A stretch of 64,000 nt of DNA from an uncultured Bacteroidota bacterium (GTDB lineage: Bacteria; Bacteroidota; Bacteroidia; B-17B0; Aurantibacillaceae): positions 1 through 64,000 of the forward strand of contig CAILKE010000003.1 in the NCBI GenBank assembly GCA_903834765.1, given 5' to 3'. Below, piece after piece: positions 16,406 through 25,391 of this stretch. Below the pieces are notes generated by a model. That model made no database searches. It worked only from the letters and a program-made list of their open reading frames with translations, and was not told the origin of the DNA. Every line of letters starts with the position of its first letter. The first letter of the stretch is position 1. The position numbers and the translations under genes were made by a program.

Positions 16406-17041
16406 ATGAAAGTTCAACAGCACAAAGCACATCCTTGGCACGGAATTTCTTTCGGCGAAAACGCACCAGATATTATTACCTGTTATATTGAAATGGTTCC
16501 AGCTGACCAAATAAAATATGAAATAGATAAAACATCAGGTTACCGTAAAGTAGATAGACCGCAAAAGTTTTCTAATATTGTGCCAGCCTTATATGGCTTT
16601 GTACCACAAACTTATTGTGGCGAATCAGTAGCTGAGTTAGCTAATATTAAAACCAACAGAACTACGATTATTGGTGATGGAGATCCCTTGGATATTTGTG
16701 TATTGACAGAACGAAATATACCTACTGGAGACATCATCATGGAAGCTATACCAATTGGCGGTTTTCGAATGATTGATAAAAATGAAGCAGATGATAAAAT
16801 CATTGCCGTGATGGCAAAAGATGAAATATACAATAAGTGGAAAGATATTTCGGATGTACCAGAGACTATTATTAATCGTTTACGCCATTATTTTTTAACT
16901 TATAAAAATATTCCTGGTGAATCGAATGCAATTGTTGAAATTACGGAAACCTACGGACGAGAAGTAGCGCACGATGTCATCAGACGAAGTATGGCTGATT
17001 ACAATAAAACTTTTAAGTCCTTTATGGATTTGGGAATGTAA
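16406..17041 (+). CDS. ppa: Inorganic pyrophosphatase (family I)
   Basis: This soluble pyrophosphatase hydrolyses PPi to drive biosynthetic reactions. The catalytic signature DGDPLDICVL is at residues 91-100, with D91, D93 and D96 as metal ligands. The substrate-binding KYEIDKTSG (about 37-45) and YGFVPQTYC are also present. At 211 residues it is slightly longer than the E. coli enzyme and matches Bacteroidota homologues. It is convergent with mutS, with a repeat element in between. Confidence 0.95.
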   Translation: MKVQQHKAHPWHGISFGENAPDIITCYIEMVPADQIKYEIDKTSGYRKVDRPQKFSNIVPALYGFVPQTYCGESVAELANIKTNRTTIIGDGDPLDICVLTERNIPTGDIIMEAIPIGGFRMIDKNEADDKIIAVMAKDEIYNKWKDISDVPETIINRLRHYFLTYKNIPGESNAIVEITETYGREVAHDVIRRSMADYNKTFKSFMDLGM

Positions 17042-17063
17042 TACCAATCGTAATAAATATTCC

Positions 17064-17133
17064 AAACCACATAGGAACATAGTTCACATAGAATGTATGT
17101 TTTACTTATGTTTCCTATGTGTCTATGTGGTTT
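17064..17133. repeat. Inverted intergenic repeat built on ACATAG/CTATGT units
   Basis: AAACCACATAG (17064-17074) is inverted as CTATGTGGTTT (17123-17133). Further ACATAG units lie inside at 17078 and 17086, and CTATGTGT at 17114. It sits between the convergent ppa and mutS genes and could also stop transcription. Repeats with this CACATAG/CTATGTGG core are familiar in Bacteroidota intergenic DNA. Confidence 0.65.
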
Positions 17134-17145
17134 AAATAAGAAAAA

Positions 17146-19797
17146 TTAACCTCCAATCAAACGTTTAATGTCATTGAGTTTCATCAAGGCTTCTATAGGA
17201 GTGAGTGTATTGATATCCGTTTTTAAGAGTTCATCTTTTACTTGCTCTAATACAGGATCGTTAAGTTGAAAAAAACTTAATTGATAATCACTTTTGCTTT
17301 TTGTTTTAGAAGCTAATTGTTGAATAGCATCCGTAGAAACTGTATGTGTTAATTCAACATCAGACAGTTCTAACTCATGATCTTTTTCTAATTTCTTTAA
17401 AATGTCGTTTGCTCTATCTATCACTTGTTTAGGCATACCTGCCATACGCGCTACATGAATACCGAAGCTATGTTCGCTGCCACCTTCTTGTAATTTACGT
17501 AAGAAAATAATTTTATTGTTTACTTCTTTCACAGACACATTAAAGTTTTTAATGCGAGGGAAATAAGTGGTCATTTCATTGAGCTCGTGATAATGCGTTG
17601 CAAATAATGTTTTTGCACGGTTCTTTGGCTGAGAATGAATATACTCTGCAATAGCCCAAGCAATGGATATACCATCGTAAGTAGAAGTACCGCGACCAAT
17701 TTCATCCAATAAAATTAAACTGCGTTCACTTAAATTGTTTAAGATACTGGCAGTTTCGTTCATCTCCACCATAAAGGTTGATTCGCCGGATGAGATGTTA
17801 TCGCTGGCGCCAACACGGGTAAATATTTTATCTACGATACCAATGTGTGCTTTCTTAGCAGGCACATAGCTGCCAATTTGAGCCATTAACGTAATTAAGG
17901 CAACTTGACGCAATAACGCAGATTTACCGCTCATGTTCGGGCCTGTGATCATCATTAATTGTTGTGTGTCATTATCCAAGTATACTGAGTTACTGACATA
18001 ATCAGTTCCCAATGGTAATTGCTTTTCAATAACAGGATGACGACCTTCGGTAATGTCGATCACAAATTCATCAGATAAGGTTGGACGAACATACTGATTA
18101 TCCTGCGCTAATTTAGTAAATGACACCAAGCAATCAAGTTTGGCTATCAGTGAGGCATTAAGCTGAATAGGAATAATGTAATCAATCAAATCACGCACTA
18201 ACGCTTCATACAAGGTCTGTTCTAATACGGCAATTTTATCTTCGGCACCTAATATTTTTTCTTCGTATGTTTTTAATTCAGGAGTGATATAACGTTCAGC
18301 GGTGGTTAGTGTTTGCTTGCGAATCCAATCCGTTGGCACTTTATCTTTATGTACGTTAGTTACTTCTAAATAATATCCAAATACATTGTTGTAGGATACT
18401 TTAAGAGAAGTAATGCCCGTTCGCTCTATTTCACGTTTTTGTATTTGTAATAAATAATCTTTACCTGAAAAAGCGATTGCTCTTAACTCATCCAATTCTT
18501 CGTTAACGCCTTTACTAATAACGGATCCTTTAGATAGCACTACAGGCGCTTCTTCATTTAATTCGTTTTGTAAACGATCGCGCATCAAGATGCAGGGGTT
18601 TAATTGTTCTGCAATCTTTTTTAACGAATGATTTTCACAAGGCGAAATAAAATGTTTGATTGATTCTATCAACGTAAGCGAACGTTTTAATTGCACTAAC
18701 TCGCGAGGATTTATTTTCCCAGCAGCTACTTTAGATATTAAGCGTTCCAAATCTCCTATCTCATCAAACTGTGTTCGGAGTTGAGATTTTAAATCTGAAT
18801 TGGTGGTGAAATAATGAACAACCTCTAAACGTTCATTAATTAAATCTAATTGTTTTAAGGGCAAAGCTAGCCAACGTTTCAAAAGCCTTGACCCCATTGG
18901 TGTTACGGTGTCGTCAATAATATCAATTAAACATTTTCCGTTATCATGACTTGATCCGAATAATTCTAAATTGCGAACTGTGAAACGATCTAACCATACA
19001 AAATTATCTTCTTCTACACGCGATACATTAGTAATGTGTTGTAATTTATCGTGTTTGGTTTCCCCTAAGTAGTGTAAAATAGCCCCACAGGAAGCAATGG
19101 CTAAACTTAAATGTTCAATACCAAATCCTTTTAAAGAGACTGTACCAAATTGTTTGGTAAGGGCTTCGTATCCGAAATCCTGCGTAAAAGCCCAATCGTC
19201 TAATCCAAATAAGTAAAATTTATCACCGATTAAATTCAATAAGGTTTGACGCTTATTTTTCTCAAATAATAATTCATTGGGTTTAAAACTCTGAATCAGT
19301 TTTTCAATGTAGGTCAAAGAGCCTTCTGCTAAAAGGAATTCGCCGGTAGATACATCTAAAAATGAAATGCCTGCTTTTTCTTTATCAATATGAATTGAAG
19401 CCAGGAAGTTATTACTGCGATGTTCCAATACTTTATCATTGAAACTAACTCCTGGCGTAACAAGCTCTGTAATACCTCTTTTAACAATGGTTTTGGTAAG
19501 TTTAGGATCTTCTAGTTGGTCGCAAATAGCAACACGGTAACCAGCACGAACTAATTTTGGTAAATACGTATCAATCGAATGATGCGGAAAACCTGCCAGT
19601 TCAATGAATGAAGCAGAGCCATTGGCACGCTTGGTTAGTGTGATACCAACTATCTTAGCCGTTTTAATGGCGTCTTCCCCAAAGGTTTCATAAAAATCGC
19701 CTACTCGAAATAATAAAATAGCATCAGGATATTTCGCCTTAATGTCGTTGTATTGTTTCATTAATGGGGTCTCTTTAACCTCTGTTGTTTTAGCCAT
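17146..19797 (-). CDS. mutS: DNA mismatch repair protein MutS
   Basis: MutS recognises mismatches and small loops and recruits MutL. The N-terminal mismatch-binding motif F35-Y-E37 lies in [11 protein letters not shown]. The C-terminal ATPase has a Walker [10 protein letters not shown] (near 618-626), in which the common GGKST is replaced by SGKSA, and a Walker [15 protein letters not shown], near 693. A beta-clamp-binding-like QLSFFQL lies near residue 830. The length of 883 is normal for MutS1. It is transcribed alone, and its start is 143 bases from the divergent gene at 19962. Confidence 0.97.
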   Translation of the reverse strand: MAKTTEVKETPLMKQYNDIKAKYPDAILLFRVGDFYETFGEDAIKTAKIVGITLTKRANGSASFIELAGFPHHSIDTYLPKLVRAGYRVAICDQLEDPKLTKTIVKRGITELVTPGVSFNDKVLEHRSNNFLASIHIDKEKAGISFLDVSTGEFLLAEGSLTYIEKLIQSFKPNELLFEKNKRQTLLNLIGDKFYLFGLDDWAFTQDFGYEALTKQFGTVSLKGFGIEHLSLAIASCGAILHYLGETKHDKLQHITNVSRVEEDNFVWLDRFTVRNLELFGSSHDNGKCLIDIIDDTVTPMGSRLLKRWLALPLKQLDLINERLEVVHYFTTNSDLKSQLRTQFDEIGDLERLISKVAAGKINPRELVQLKRSLTLIESIKHFISPCENHSLKKIAEQLNPCILMRDRLQNELNEEAPVVLSKGSVISKGVNEELDELRAIAFSGKDYLLQIQKREIERTGITSLKVSYNNVFGYYLEVTNVHKDKVPTDWIRKQTLTTAERYITPELKTYEEKILGAEDKIAVLEQTLYEALVRDLIDYIIPIQLNASLIAKLDCLVSFTKLAQDNQYVRPTLSDEFVIDITEGRHPVIEKQLPLGTDYVSNSVYLDNDTQQLMMITGPNMSGKSALLRQVALITLMAQIGSYVPAKKAHIGIVDKIFTRVGASDNISSGESTFMVEMNETASILNNLSERSLILLDEIGRGTSTYDGISIAWAIAEYIHSQPKNRAKTLFATHYHELNEMTTYFPRIKNFNVSVKEVNNKIIFLRKLQEGGSEHSFGIHVARMAGMPKQVIDRANDILKKLEKDHELELSDVELTHTVSTDAIQQLASKTKSKSDYQLSFFQLNDPVLEQVKDELLKTDINTLTPIEALMKLNDIKRLIGG

Positions 19798-19948
19798 AAT
19801 AGTAGGCTAAGATAGGGGATTGGCTTATGGTTTGGCAACATTATTTTTAAACATTAGCTAGGTATTTATTAATAGTTCTTAAGCAAAATCAATTCTCTGT
19901 TTCAAAAACATATTATAGCAACTTCTATAAATACATCAATATGCTTAT

Positions 19949-19956
19949 TATATTTG
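19949..19956 (+). promoter_or_regulatory. -7 element TATATTTG immediately before a start codon
   Basis: TATATTTG ends five bases before the ATG at 19962. Initiation 6-7 bases after the element would make the mRNA leaderless. The element lies within the longer reading frame that starts at 19941, so that upstream ATG cannot be on this transcript. Confidence 0.6.
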
Positions 19957-19961
19957 CAACG

Positions 19962-20417
19962 ATGTCTCTTCATTTTAAAAATAAAATTATCACTGCCTGT
20001 AAAGAAGTATTAGATGCTAAAATCAAATTTTTGAAAGATGCCTTGCATGAGGCTACAGACGCTGGAAATAACGAAACTAAAAGTACGGCCGGAGATAAGC
20101 ACGAAACGGGTAGGGCTATGATGCAATTAGAACAGGAAAAATTAGGAAACCAATTAGTGGATTTAGAATCTCAAAAAAATGATTTTGATAAGATTGATTT
20201 TTCAATTAGCCATAGAGCCATTGCGAATGGGAGTTTGATAGAAACGAGCAAGGGATTTTTTTTATTAGCAACGGCTATTGGTAAATTAGAAGTAGATGAA
20301 ATTACATTATTTGTTATTTCAAATAAATCTCCTTTAGGCTTGAATTTATTGGGATTAGAACCAAAAAGTAAAATAACTTTTAATGGTATGAGTTACGAGA
20401 TAAAAGCTATTTATTAA
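19962..20417 (+). CDS. GreA/GreB C-domain-like small protein
   Basis: This 151-residue protein matches a Bacteroidota family that databases often mislabel as 3-oxoacyl-ACP synthase. The N-terminal helical half contains KSTAGDKHETGRAMMQLEQE (about 38-57), like the GreA coiled coil. The C-terminal half (LLATAIGKLEV, then SPLGLNLLG) resembles the GreA/GreB FKBP-like domain. It may bind RNA polymerase, but that is inferred from the fold similarity. I chose the ATG at 19962 because the -7 promoter element overlaps the earlier ATG. Its stop is 8 bases from the convergent lon stop. Confidence 0.65.
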   Translation: MSLHFKNKIITACKEVLDAKIKFLKDALHEATDAGNNETKSTAGDKHETGRAMMQLEQEKLGNQLVDLESQKNDFDKIDFSISHRAIANGSLIETSKGFFLLATAIGKLEVDEITLFVISNKSPLGLNLLGLEPKSKITFNGMSYEIKAIY

Positions 20418-20424
20418 CTCGTTT

Positions 20425-22842
20425 TTACTTTAATAACGCCAATTCCAATACTTCTGTCATTTGATTGACATATTTAAATTGTAGGCCTTTCAAATAATCA
20501 GATTTGATATCATCAATGTCCTTTTTATTTTCGGCACACAAAATAATTTCTTTAATACCTGCACGTTTAGCTGCTAATATTTTTTCTTTAATACCGCCAA
20601 CGGGTAATACTTTTCCGCGTAAGGTAATTTCACCAGTCATAGCTAAGTGTTTTTTTACCTTACGTTTGGTTAAAGCAGATACTAAAGAAGTTAACATCGC
20701 TATACCCGCACTTGGCCCATCTTTTGGAGTAGCGCCTTCAGGTACGTGAATGTGTATGTTATAGTTTTCAAACACATCCGCATCAATATTTAGTTCCTCA
20801 TTGTGTGATTTAATAAACTCTAAAGCTAAGGTAGCACTCTCTTTCATGACGTCGCCTAAGTTTCCTGTAAGCGTTAATTTAGCGCCTTTTCCTTTAGATA
20901 AGCTTGTTTCTATAAATAGAATGTCGCCACCAACTTGTGTCCAGGCCAAACCAGTTACTACTCCAACCACATCGTTACCTTGGTATTTGGCTTTTTCATG
21001 TGATGGACCTAATATTTTAGCAATGGCTTCTTCATTTATTTTTGGAATCGCAGTATCTTTTGCTACATGAACTGCCACAAAACGAGCTATTTTAGATAAA
21101 CGTTTTTCAAGTCCACGCACGCCACTTTCGGCAGTATAGTTTTCTATTACAAACTCTAACTGTTTGTCGCTTAATTTTAGTTGAGCTTTTTTTAAGCCGT
21201 TCTCTCCAATTTGTTTTGGTAATAAATGTTGCTTCGCAATTTCTATTTTTTCTTCTACAGTATAACCACTTACGTCTATAATCTCCATTCTATCTCGTAA
21301 AGCAGGTTGTATGGTTGCTAAATTATTACAAGTAGCAATAAATAAAATTTTACTTAAGTCGAAATCATTCTCTAAGAAATTATCGTAAAAGGTAGAGTTT
21401 TGTTCTGGATCAAGCACTTCTAATAGGGCAGAGGAAGGGTCGCCGTGATAATCCGACCCTACTTTATCAATTTCATCTAAAATGAAAACAGGGTTAGCGG
21501 ATTGTACTTTTTTCAAGTTTTGTAAAATACGTCCTGGCATAGCGCCAATGTATGTTTTACGATGTCCTCGAATTTCGCTTTCATCTTTTAAACCACCTAA
21601 ACTCATGCGCACGTACTTACGACCCAAGGCTTTTGCAATACTTTTTCCTAAAGATGTTTTACCAACGCCTGGAGGTCCGTATAAACACAAAATAGGTGCT
21701 TTTAAATCACCTTTTAATTTCAATACAGCCAAATGTTCCAAAATACGTTCTTTCACTTTATCTAACCCAAAATGATCTTCGTTTAAAGTGTCTTCAGCAT
21801 TTTTTAAATTAAAGTTATCAGTTGTAAACTCTTCCCATGGCAAGTCTAATAAAAGTTCTACATAATTGGTTTGTATGCCGTATTCGGCTGCATGTGGGTT
21901 CATGCGAGACAACTTACCAATGCTTTTATCAAAAACTTCAGCTATTTCCTTATTCCACTTTTTAGTTTTGGCACGGGTTTTAAAATCTTCAATGTCTTGC
22001 TCAAAGCTTTTTTCACCTAATTCTTCTTGGATAGTTTTAATTTGTTGATGCAAAAAGTAATCGCGTTGTTGCTTATCCATATCCACTTTTACTTTATTTT
22101 GGATTTGGTTTTTAAGTTCCAACATCTGCAAATCTTTAGTAAGATGCGATAATACAGCGGTTGCTCTTTCTTTTAAATCAGGCAATTCTAGTAATTCCTG
22201 TTTTTCGGCAGAGGTTGCATTCATGTTTGATGAAATAAAATTCACCATAAAATTCTGACTCTCAATATTGTTTAAAGCAAAGCCTGCCTCAGTAGGAATG
22301 TGTTGTGATTTTTGAATAATTAATAAAGCAGTATCTTTTAAGCTTGAAACGATTGCTTGAAATTCTTCATCGTTTTTTTCAGGACGAGTTTCTTCAAAGC
22401 GCTCAGTATTAGCTTTATAGTAGGGTTCAGTTTGAGTAAATTCTTTGATGCGGAAACGCTTTTTGCCTTGAATAATGACGGTAGTATTACCATCAGGCAT
22501 GCGTAACATTTTAATAATATGAGCTACCGTACCAACAGAATGAAGGTCTTCGGCTTGCGGTTCTTCGATGCCATCATTCTTTTGAGTCACAACTCCAATA
22601 ATACGGTCGCCTTTGTAGGCATCTTTAATTAAATTAATGGATTTATCGCGTCCAACCGTAATTGGAATAACTACACCCGGAAATAAAACGGTGTTACGCA
22701 ACGGTAAAATTGACAGTGTTTCGGGGATGCTTTCGGCATGCATATTATCTTCGTCTTCAGCAGATAGTAAAGGGATAAAATCAGTATCGTCGTCAAGCAT
22801 TGGTTCTTGTGACAAATTATTATGTTCGTTGAAGAAAATCAT
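20425..22842 (-). CDS. lon: ATP-dependent protease La
   Basis: Lon degrades misfolded and regulatory proteins in the cytoplasm. The 805 residues comprise an N-terminal LON substrate domain (about 40-240, with LPLRNTVLFPGVVIP near its start), an AAA+ module with Walker A GPPGVGKTS near 387, and a C-terminal serine-lysine protease. The catalytic serine lies in PKDGPSAGIAM near 710 and the lysine in GGIKEKILAAKRAG near 753. An acidic N-terminal extension (about 1-40) precedes the domain, as in other Bacteroidota. It is monocistronic, and no heat-shock element is recognisable to me. Confidence 0.97.
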   Translation of the reverse strand: MIFFNEHNNLSQEPMLDDDTDFIPLLSAEDEDNMHAESIPETLSILPLRNTVLFPGVVIPITVGRDKSINLIKDAYKGDRIIGVVTQKNDGIEEPQAEDLHSVGTVAHIIKMLRMPDGNTTVIIQGKKRFRIKEFTQTEPYYKANTERFEETRPEKNDEEFQAIVSSLKDTALLIIQKSQHIPTEAGFALNNIESQNFMVNFISSNMNATSAEKQELLELPDLKERATAVLSHLTKDLQMLELKNQIQNKVKVDMDKQQRDYFLHQQIKTIQEELGEKSFEQDIEDFKTRAKTKKWNKEIAEVFDKSIGKLSRMNPHAAEYGIQTNYVELLLDLPWEEFTTDNFNLKNAEDTLNEDHFGLDKVKERILEHLAVLKLKGDLKAPILCLYGPPGVGKTSLGKSIAKALGRKYVRMSLGGLKDESEIRGHRKTYIGAMPGRILQNLKKVQSANPVFILDEIDKVGSDYHGDPSSALLEVLDPEQNSTFYDNFLENDFDLSKILFIATCNNLATIQPALRDRMEIIDVSGYTVEEKIEIAKQHLLPKQIGENGLKKAQLKLSDKQLEFVIENYTAESGVRGLEKRLSKIARFVAVHVAKDTAIPKINEEAIAKILGPSHEKAKYQGNDVVGVVTGLAWTQVGGDILFIETSLSKGKGAKLTLTGNLGDVMKESATLALEFIKSHNEELNIDADVFENYNIHIHVPEGATPKDGPSAGIAMLTSLVSALTKRKVKKHLAMTGEITLRGKVLPVGGIKEKILAAKRAGIKEIILCAENKKDIDDIKSDYLKGLQFKYVNQMTEVLELALLK

Positions 22843-22950
22843 AGTTAAATGTGTATAAGTGACAATTAGTGTACGATTATTATGCCATCTAATTAATAGG
22901 ACTTTGTGGCAGAATAAAGTGTTTTTCTAAAATAGTTGATAATAGAAAAA

Positions 22951-23454
22951 TTAAACCAAATAAACCGCTTCTTTGCCTTTTTTTGAGAAATCGGTGTCAA
23001 TTCGTTCTTGCAATGTTGTAGATAAGGAAAGCCCCACAAAATCAGCCTTTACAGGGAAACGCGTATGACTTCTATCTACTAATACTAATGTGTTTAGCTG
23101 TTTTACAGGCTTGTTTAAAAAGAGTTTTACGGCGTACATCAAGGCTTTTCCGCTATTTAAGACGTCATCAACTAATATCACTGATTTATTTTCGTAATCT
23201 TTCTCCTTGAAATCAGTTTTAGGCTCAAATAACCAAGGGTTTTCTTTATCTAATTTTATTTTTCCTATTTTTATTTTTATGGTTGAAATTGATTTTAAAA
23301 TATCAACAATACGCTCTGCAACCTTATATCCATTGCCATCTATGCCCACTATCAATAATTCTTTTTCATTGAAATTATTTTCATAAACTTGATAAGCCAT
23401 TCGATTTAACTTCTGATTAATTTGAATGGCATCTAATATTTTAGTTTTTTGCAT
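22951..23454 (-). CDS. PyrR-like phosphoribosyltransferase
   Basis: This 167-residue type I phosphoribosyltransferase has the PRPP-binding motif VILVDDVLNSGKAL (92-105) with the acidic pair D96-D97. A PyrR-like stretch follows (LVDRSHTRFPVKADFVGLSL). PyrR proteins bind pyr mRNA and can also convert uracil to UMP. RNA-binding residues cannot be judged here, and no pyr operon is adjacent, so it may act only as a phosphoribosyltransferase. It stands alone between lon and the divergent TPR-like gene. Confidence 0.7.
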   Translation of the reverse strand: MQKTKILDAIQINQKLNRMAYQVYENNFNEKELLIVGIDGNGYKVAERIVDILKSISTIKIKIGKIKLDKENPWLFEPKTDFKEKDYENKSVILVDDVLNSGKALMYAVKLFLNKPVKQLNTLVLVDRSHTRFPVKADFVGLSLSTTLQERIDTDFSKKGKEAVYLV

Positions 23455-23537
23455 AGAGAAAGGCTTTCTTTTTTTAACACACTAAAAATACTATAAATTA
23501 TTTTAAAAATAATTATGGCTTATCACATATTCTCGTT

Positions 23538-23545
23538 TAATTTTG
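23538..23545 (+). promoter_or_regulatory. -7 element TAATTTTG
   Basis: TAATTTTG lies 20 bases before the TTG start at 23566. It fits the TAnnTTTG consensus, but no -33 TTTG is at the right distance. Confidence 0.5.
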
Positions 23546-23565
23546 TGTCCTAAAATATAGTATTC

Positions 23566-24234
23566 TTGAAAACCAATATCTTTTGTATAATATGTTTCGT
23601 AAGTATTGTTGCTTCCTTTAGTTTGACTGCTCAATCTGCTTACGACATAAAAATGATGCAAGCTCAGCAAAAACTAAATAGTTCAAAAACAGAAGCAGAT
23701 TATAACGCAGCAGCTGATTTATTTAGTGAAATAGCATCTTCTCAAAAAACAAAATGGTTACCTTTTTACTATGCAGGCCTTTGTAAGGCTTTAGCAGCAA
23801 TCAAATTAAAGACCAAAAGTGCTGATATTCTTTGTAATCAAGCGGATGCATTTATTCATAAATGTGATAGTTTAAATAAAGATAATGCCGAATTATACAT
23901 CTTAAAATCCTTGAATTTTTCGGCACGTTTAAATGTCAATCCTGCTGCCAGAGCCATGAAGTATAATAAGCAAATACATCATGCCAATGAAATGGCGCTT
24001 AAATTAGATAGTTCAAACCCACGGGTTTTTTTACAAAAAGCGCAAGCGGTTTATTATACGCCTGAATCTTTTGGTGGTGGCGCTAAAAAAGCGTTACCTC
24101 TGTATGAAGTAGCCTTGGAAAAATTTAAAGCCTATAAGTCAGATAATTCCGTGATGCCTCATTGGGGCAAAGACATTGCCGAAAAAATGATTGACGAATG
24201 CAAGGCGAAGTTATTACAAAGTTCTAAAAAATAA
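23566..24234 (+). CDS. Exported TPR-like protein (TTG start)
   Basis: This 222-residue protein has a signal peptide (CFVSIVASFSLTAQ) and helical repeats resembling tetratricopeptide units: AADLFSEIASSQKTKWLPFYYAGLCK, HKCDSLNKDNAELYILKSL, and the last near ALPLYEVALEKFKAY. These suggest a periplasmic scaffold. The start is TTG, the only plausible start in front of the signal sequence. The gene is followed by a 134-base MITE-like element. I do not recognise a specific function. Confidence 0.6.
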   Translation: MKTNIFCIICFVSIVASFSLTAQSAYDIKMMQAQQKLNSSKTEADYNAAADLFSEIASSQKTKWLPFYYAGLCKALAAIKLKTKSADILCNQADAFIHKCDSLNKDNAELYILKSLNFSARLNVNPAARAMKYNKQIHHANEMALKLDSSNPRVFLQKAQAVYYTPESFGGGAKKALPLYEVALEKFKAYKSDNSVMPHWGKDIAEKMIDECKAKLLQSSKK

Positions 24235-24243
24235 GTACATTTA

Positions 24244-24377
24244 GTGTCAGCAAGAAAACTCCAATTTCATCGTTATGCTAGCCTTAAAAATGGTCATTTG
24301 CGAAAAGCAAACTCCCATTATTTATACCGCTGTAGCGGTATCGCAAGCCTCGAACTTGAATTTTTCTAATCTGACAC
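24244..24377. repeat. 134-base MITE-like element with terminal inverted repeats
   Basis: The element begins GTGTCAG (24244-24250) and ends CTGACAC (24371-24377), exact inverted copies. Inside are a perfect hairpin, ATACCGCT-GT-AGCGGTAT (24324-24341), and a smaller one, TTTGC-GAAAA-GCAAA (24297-24311). No open reading frame of note is present. The layout fits a miniature inverted-repeat transposable element or a structured intergenic repeat. Target-site duplications are not obvious. Confidence 0.5.
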
Positions 24378-24444
24378 GATTTTTTCTTGCAAACATTTAG
24401 TAGAGTATATACTTTTTAATTTTTTTATAATTTAATATTGAATA

Positions 24445-24714
24445 ATGGAAACGGAAAGAGAACGAGAGCTTTGGAAAATTGCTAAAAAACGTGTTGGTTT
24501 TAAAAGACACTTAGCATCATATATAGTGATTAATAGCTTTTTGTGGCTGTTATGGTATTTTACGGATCGTAATGAAGAACAGGCTGGTGTGCCGTGGCCC
24601 ATTTTTCCAATGTTAGGTTGGGGTGTAGGACTGATGTTTAATTTTCTAAAAGCTTATATGTTTGTTAGTCACGATGCTGTAGAAAAAGAATATGAAAAGT
24701 TGAAGGGAAAGTAA
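24445..24714 (+). CDS. 2TM domain-containing protein
   Basis: This 89-residue protein belongs to the small 2TM family. It has a basic, helical N-terminus (ELWKIAKKRVGFKRHL), a first membrane helix around SYIVINSFLWLLWYF, a loop with PWPIFPMLGWGVG, a second helix (GLMFNFLKAYMFV), and a charged end. In this phylum such domains also occur fused to histidine kinases, but here it is stand-alone. The function is unknown. Confidence 0.8.
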   Translation: METERERELWKIAKKRVGFKRHLASYIVINSFLWLLWYFTDRNEEQAGVPWPIFPMLGWGVGLMFNFLKAYMFVSHDAVEKEYEKLKGK

Positions 24715-24761
24715 GATGGCTTTTATTCTAAAGCAAAACAGATGATTCGGAGCGTGATGTA

Positions 24762-25241
24762 TTATTTCTTATTACTATAAAAGTCAAAGTCAAAATAGTG
24801 TCTTTTATTATGTTCCCAAATTGAACCAATAATTCCTTTTTCGCATAGGTCAACTGGTATTGCCTTTTTTTCTCCTAATTCTGCTAATGTTCCGAAATAT
24901 ATTGAAAAGGTTGTATTGTCAAATTGAATTGCCATCCAATGAGCAACTGCGTTATGTTTTTTTTCAGAAGCTAACGCTTTTAAATGAGAATTAGTCCCAA
25001 GATTATATCTGGAATTTAAAGTGCCTTTTTTCTCATATTTATTTCGAGCTTTTACACTAATAATAATTTTTATTCCATTCTTTTCACATTCAAGGTCGGC
25101 AAATGGTTCGTTTAAGCTTTTGTCATTTAAGTTTCGAATTCTGTCATAGCCTCTGTCAACAAGCGCTTTAATTGCAAATAATTCTCCAAGTTCTCCTAAT
25201 GATTTTTTTCTAGCAGCTTCTTTTTTGTTAACGTCGCTCAT
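24762..25241 (-). CDS. Putative PD-(D/E)XK-like nuclease, unknown family
   Basis: This 159-residue protein has the pattern of a restriction-endonuclease fold: an early glutamate helix (LGELGELFAIKALVDRGYD), then FADLECEKNGIKIIISVKAR near 48-67. D50 and the K in SVK occupy the catalytic D...xxK spacing, but the usual glutamate of ExK is a serine. It has a well-formed promoter of its own on the minus strand. I see no methyltransferase or toxin partner next to it, so a role as an isolated nuclease is only tentative. Confidence 0.4.
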   Translation of the reverse strand: MSDVNKKEAARKKSLGELGELFAIKALVDRGYDRIRNLNDKSLNEPFADLECEKNGIKIIISVKARNKYEKKGTLNSRYNLGTNSHLKALASEKKHNAVAHWMAIQFDNTTFSIYFGTLAELGEKKAIPVDLCEKGIIGSIWEHNKRHYFDFDFYSNKK

Positions 25242-25281
25242 TTTTATAAATTTATTGTAGTCGTCAAACGCTTGTTTCTAA

Positions 25282-25312
25282 CAAATATATAGCATTTATA
25301 ATCATTCACAAA
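25282..25312 (-). promoter_or_regulatory. Minus-strand promoter, TTTG-N19-TATATTTG
   Basis: Read on the minus strand, TTTG (25312-25309) and TATATTTG (25289-25282) are separated by exactly 19 bases. The start codon at 25241 lies about 34 bases after the expected transcription start. Confidence 0.8.
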
Positions 25313-25327
25313 CAAGGTTTATAATGT

Positions 25328-25367
25328 AAAAAAAAAATCCTTCAAGGTTTTAATACCTTGAAGGATT
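25328..25367 (-). terminator. Minus-strand terminator after the DoxX-like gene
   Basis: The 13-base arms 25336-25348 and 25355-25367 pair perfectly. On the minus strand the stem is followed by about ten T residues (25337-25328). Confidence 0.9.
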
Positions 25368-25391
25368 GAATTAATAGTTTATACCTGATTT

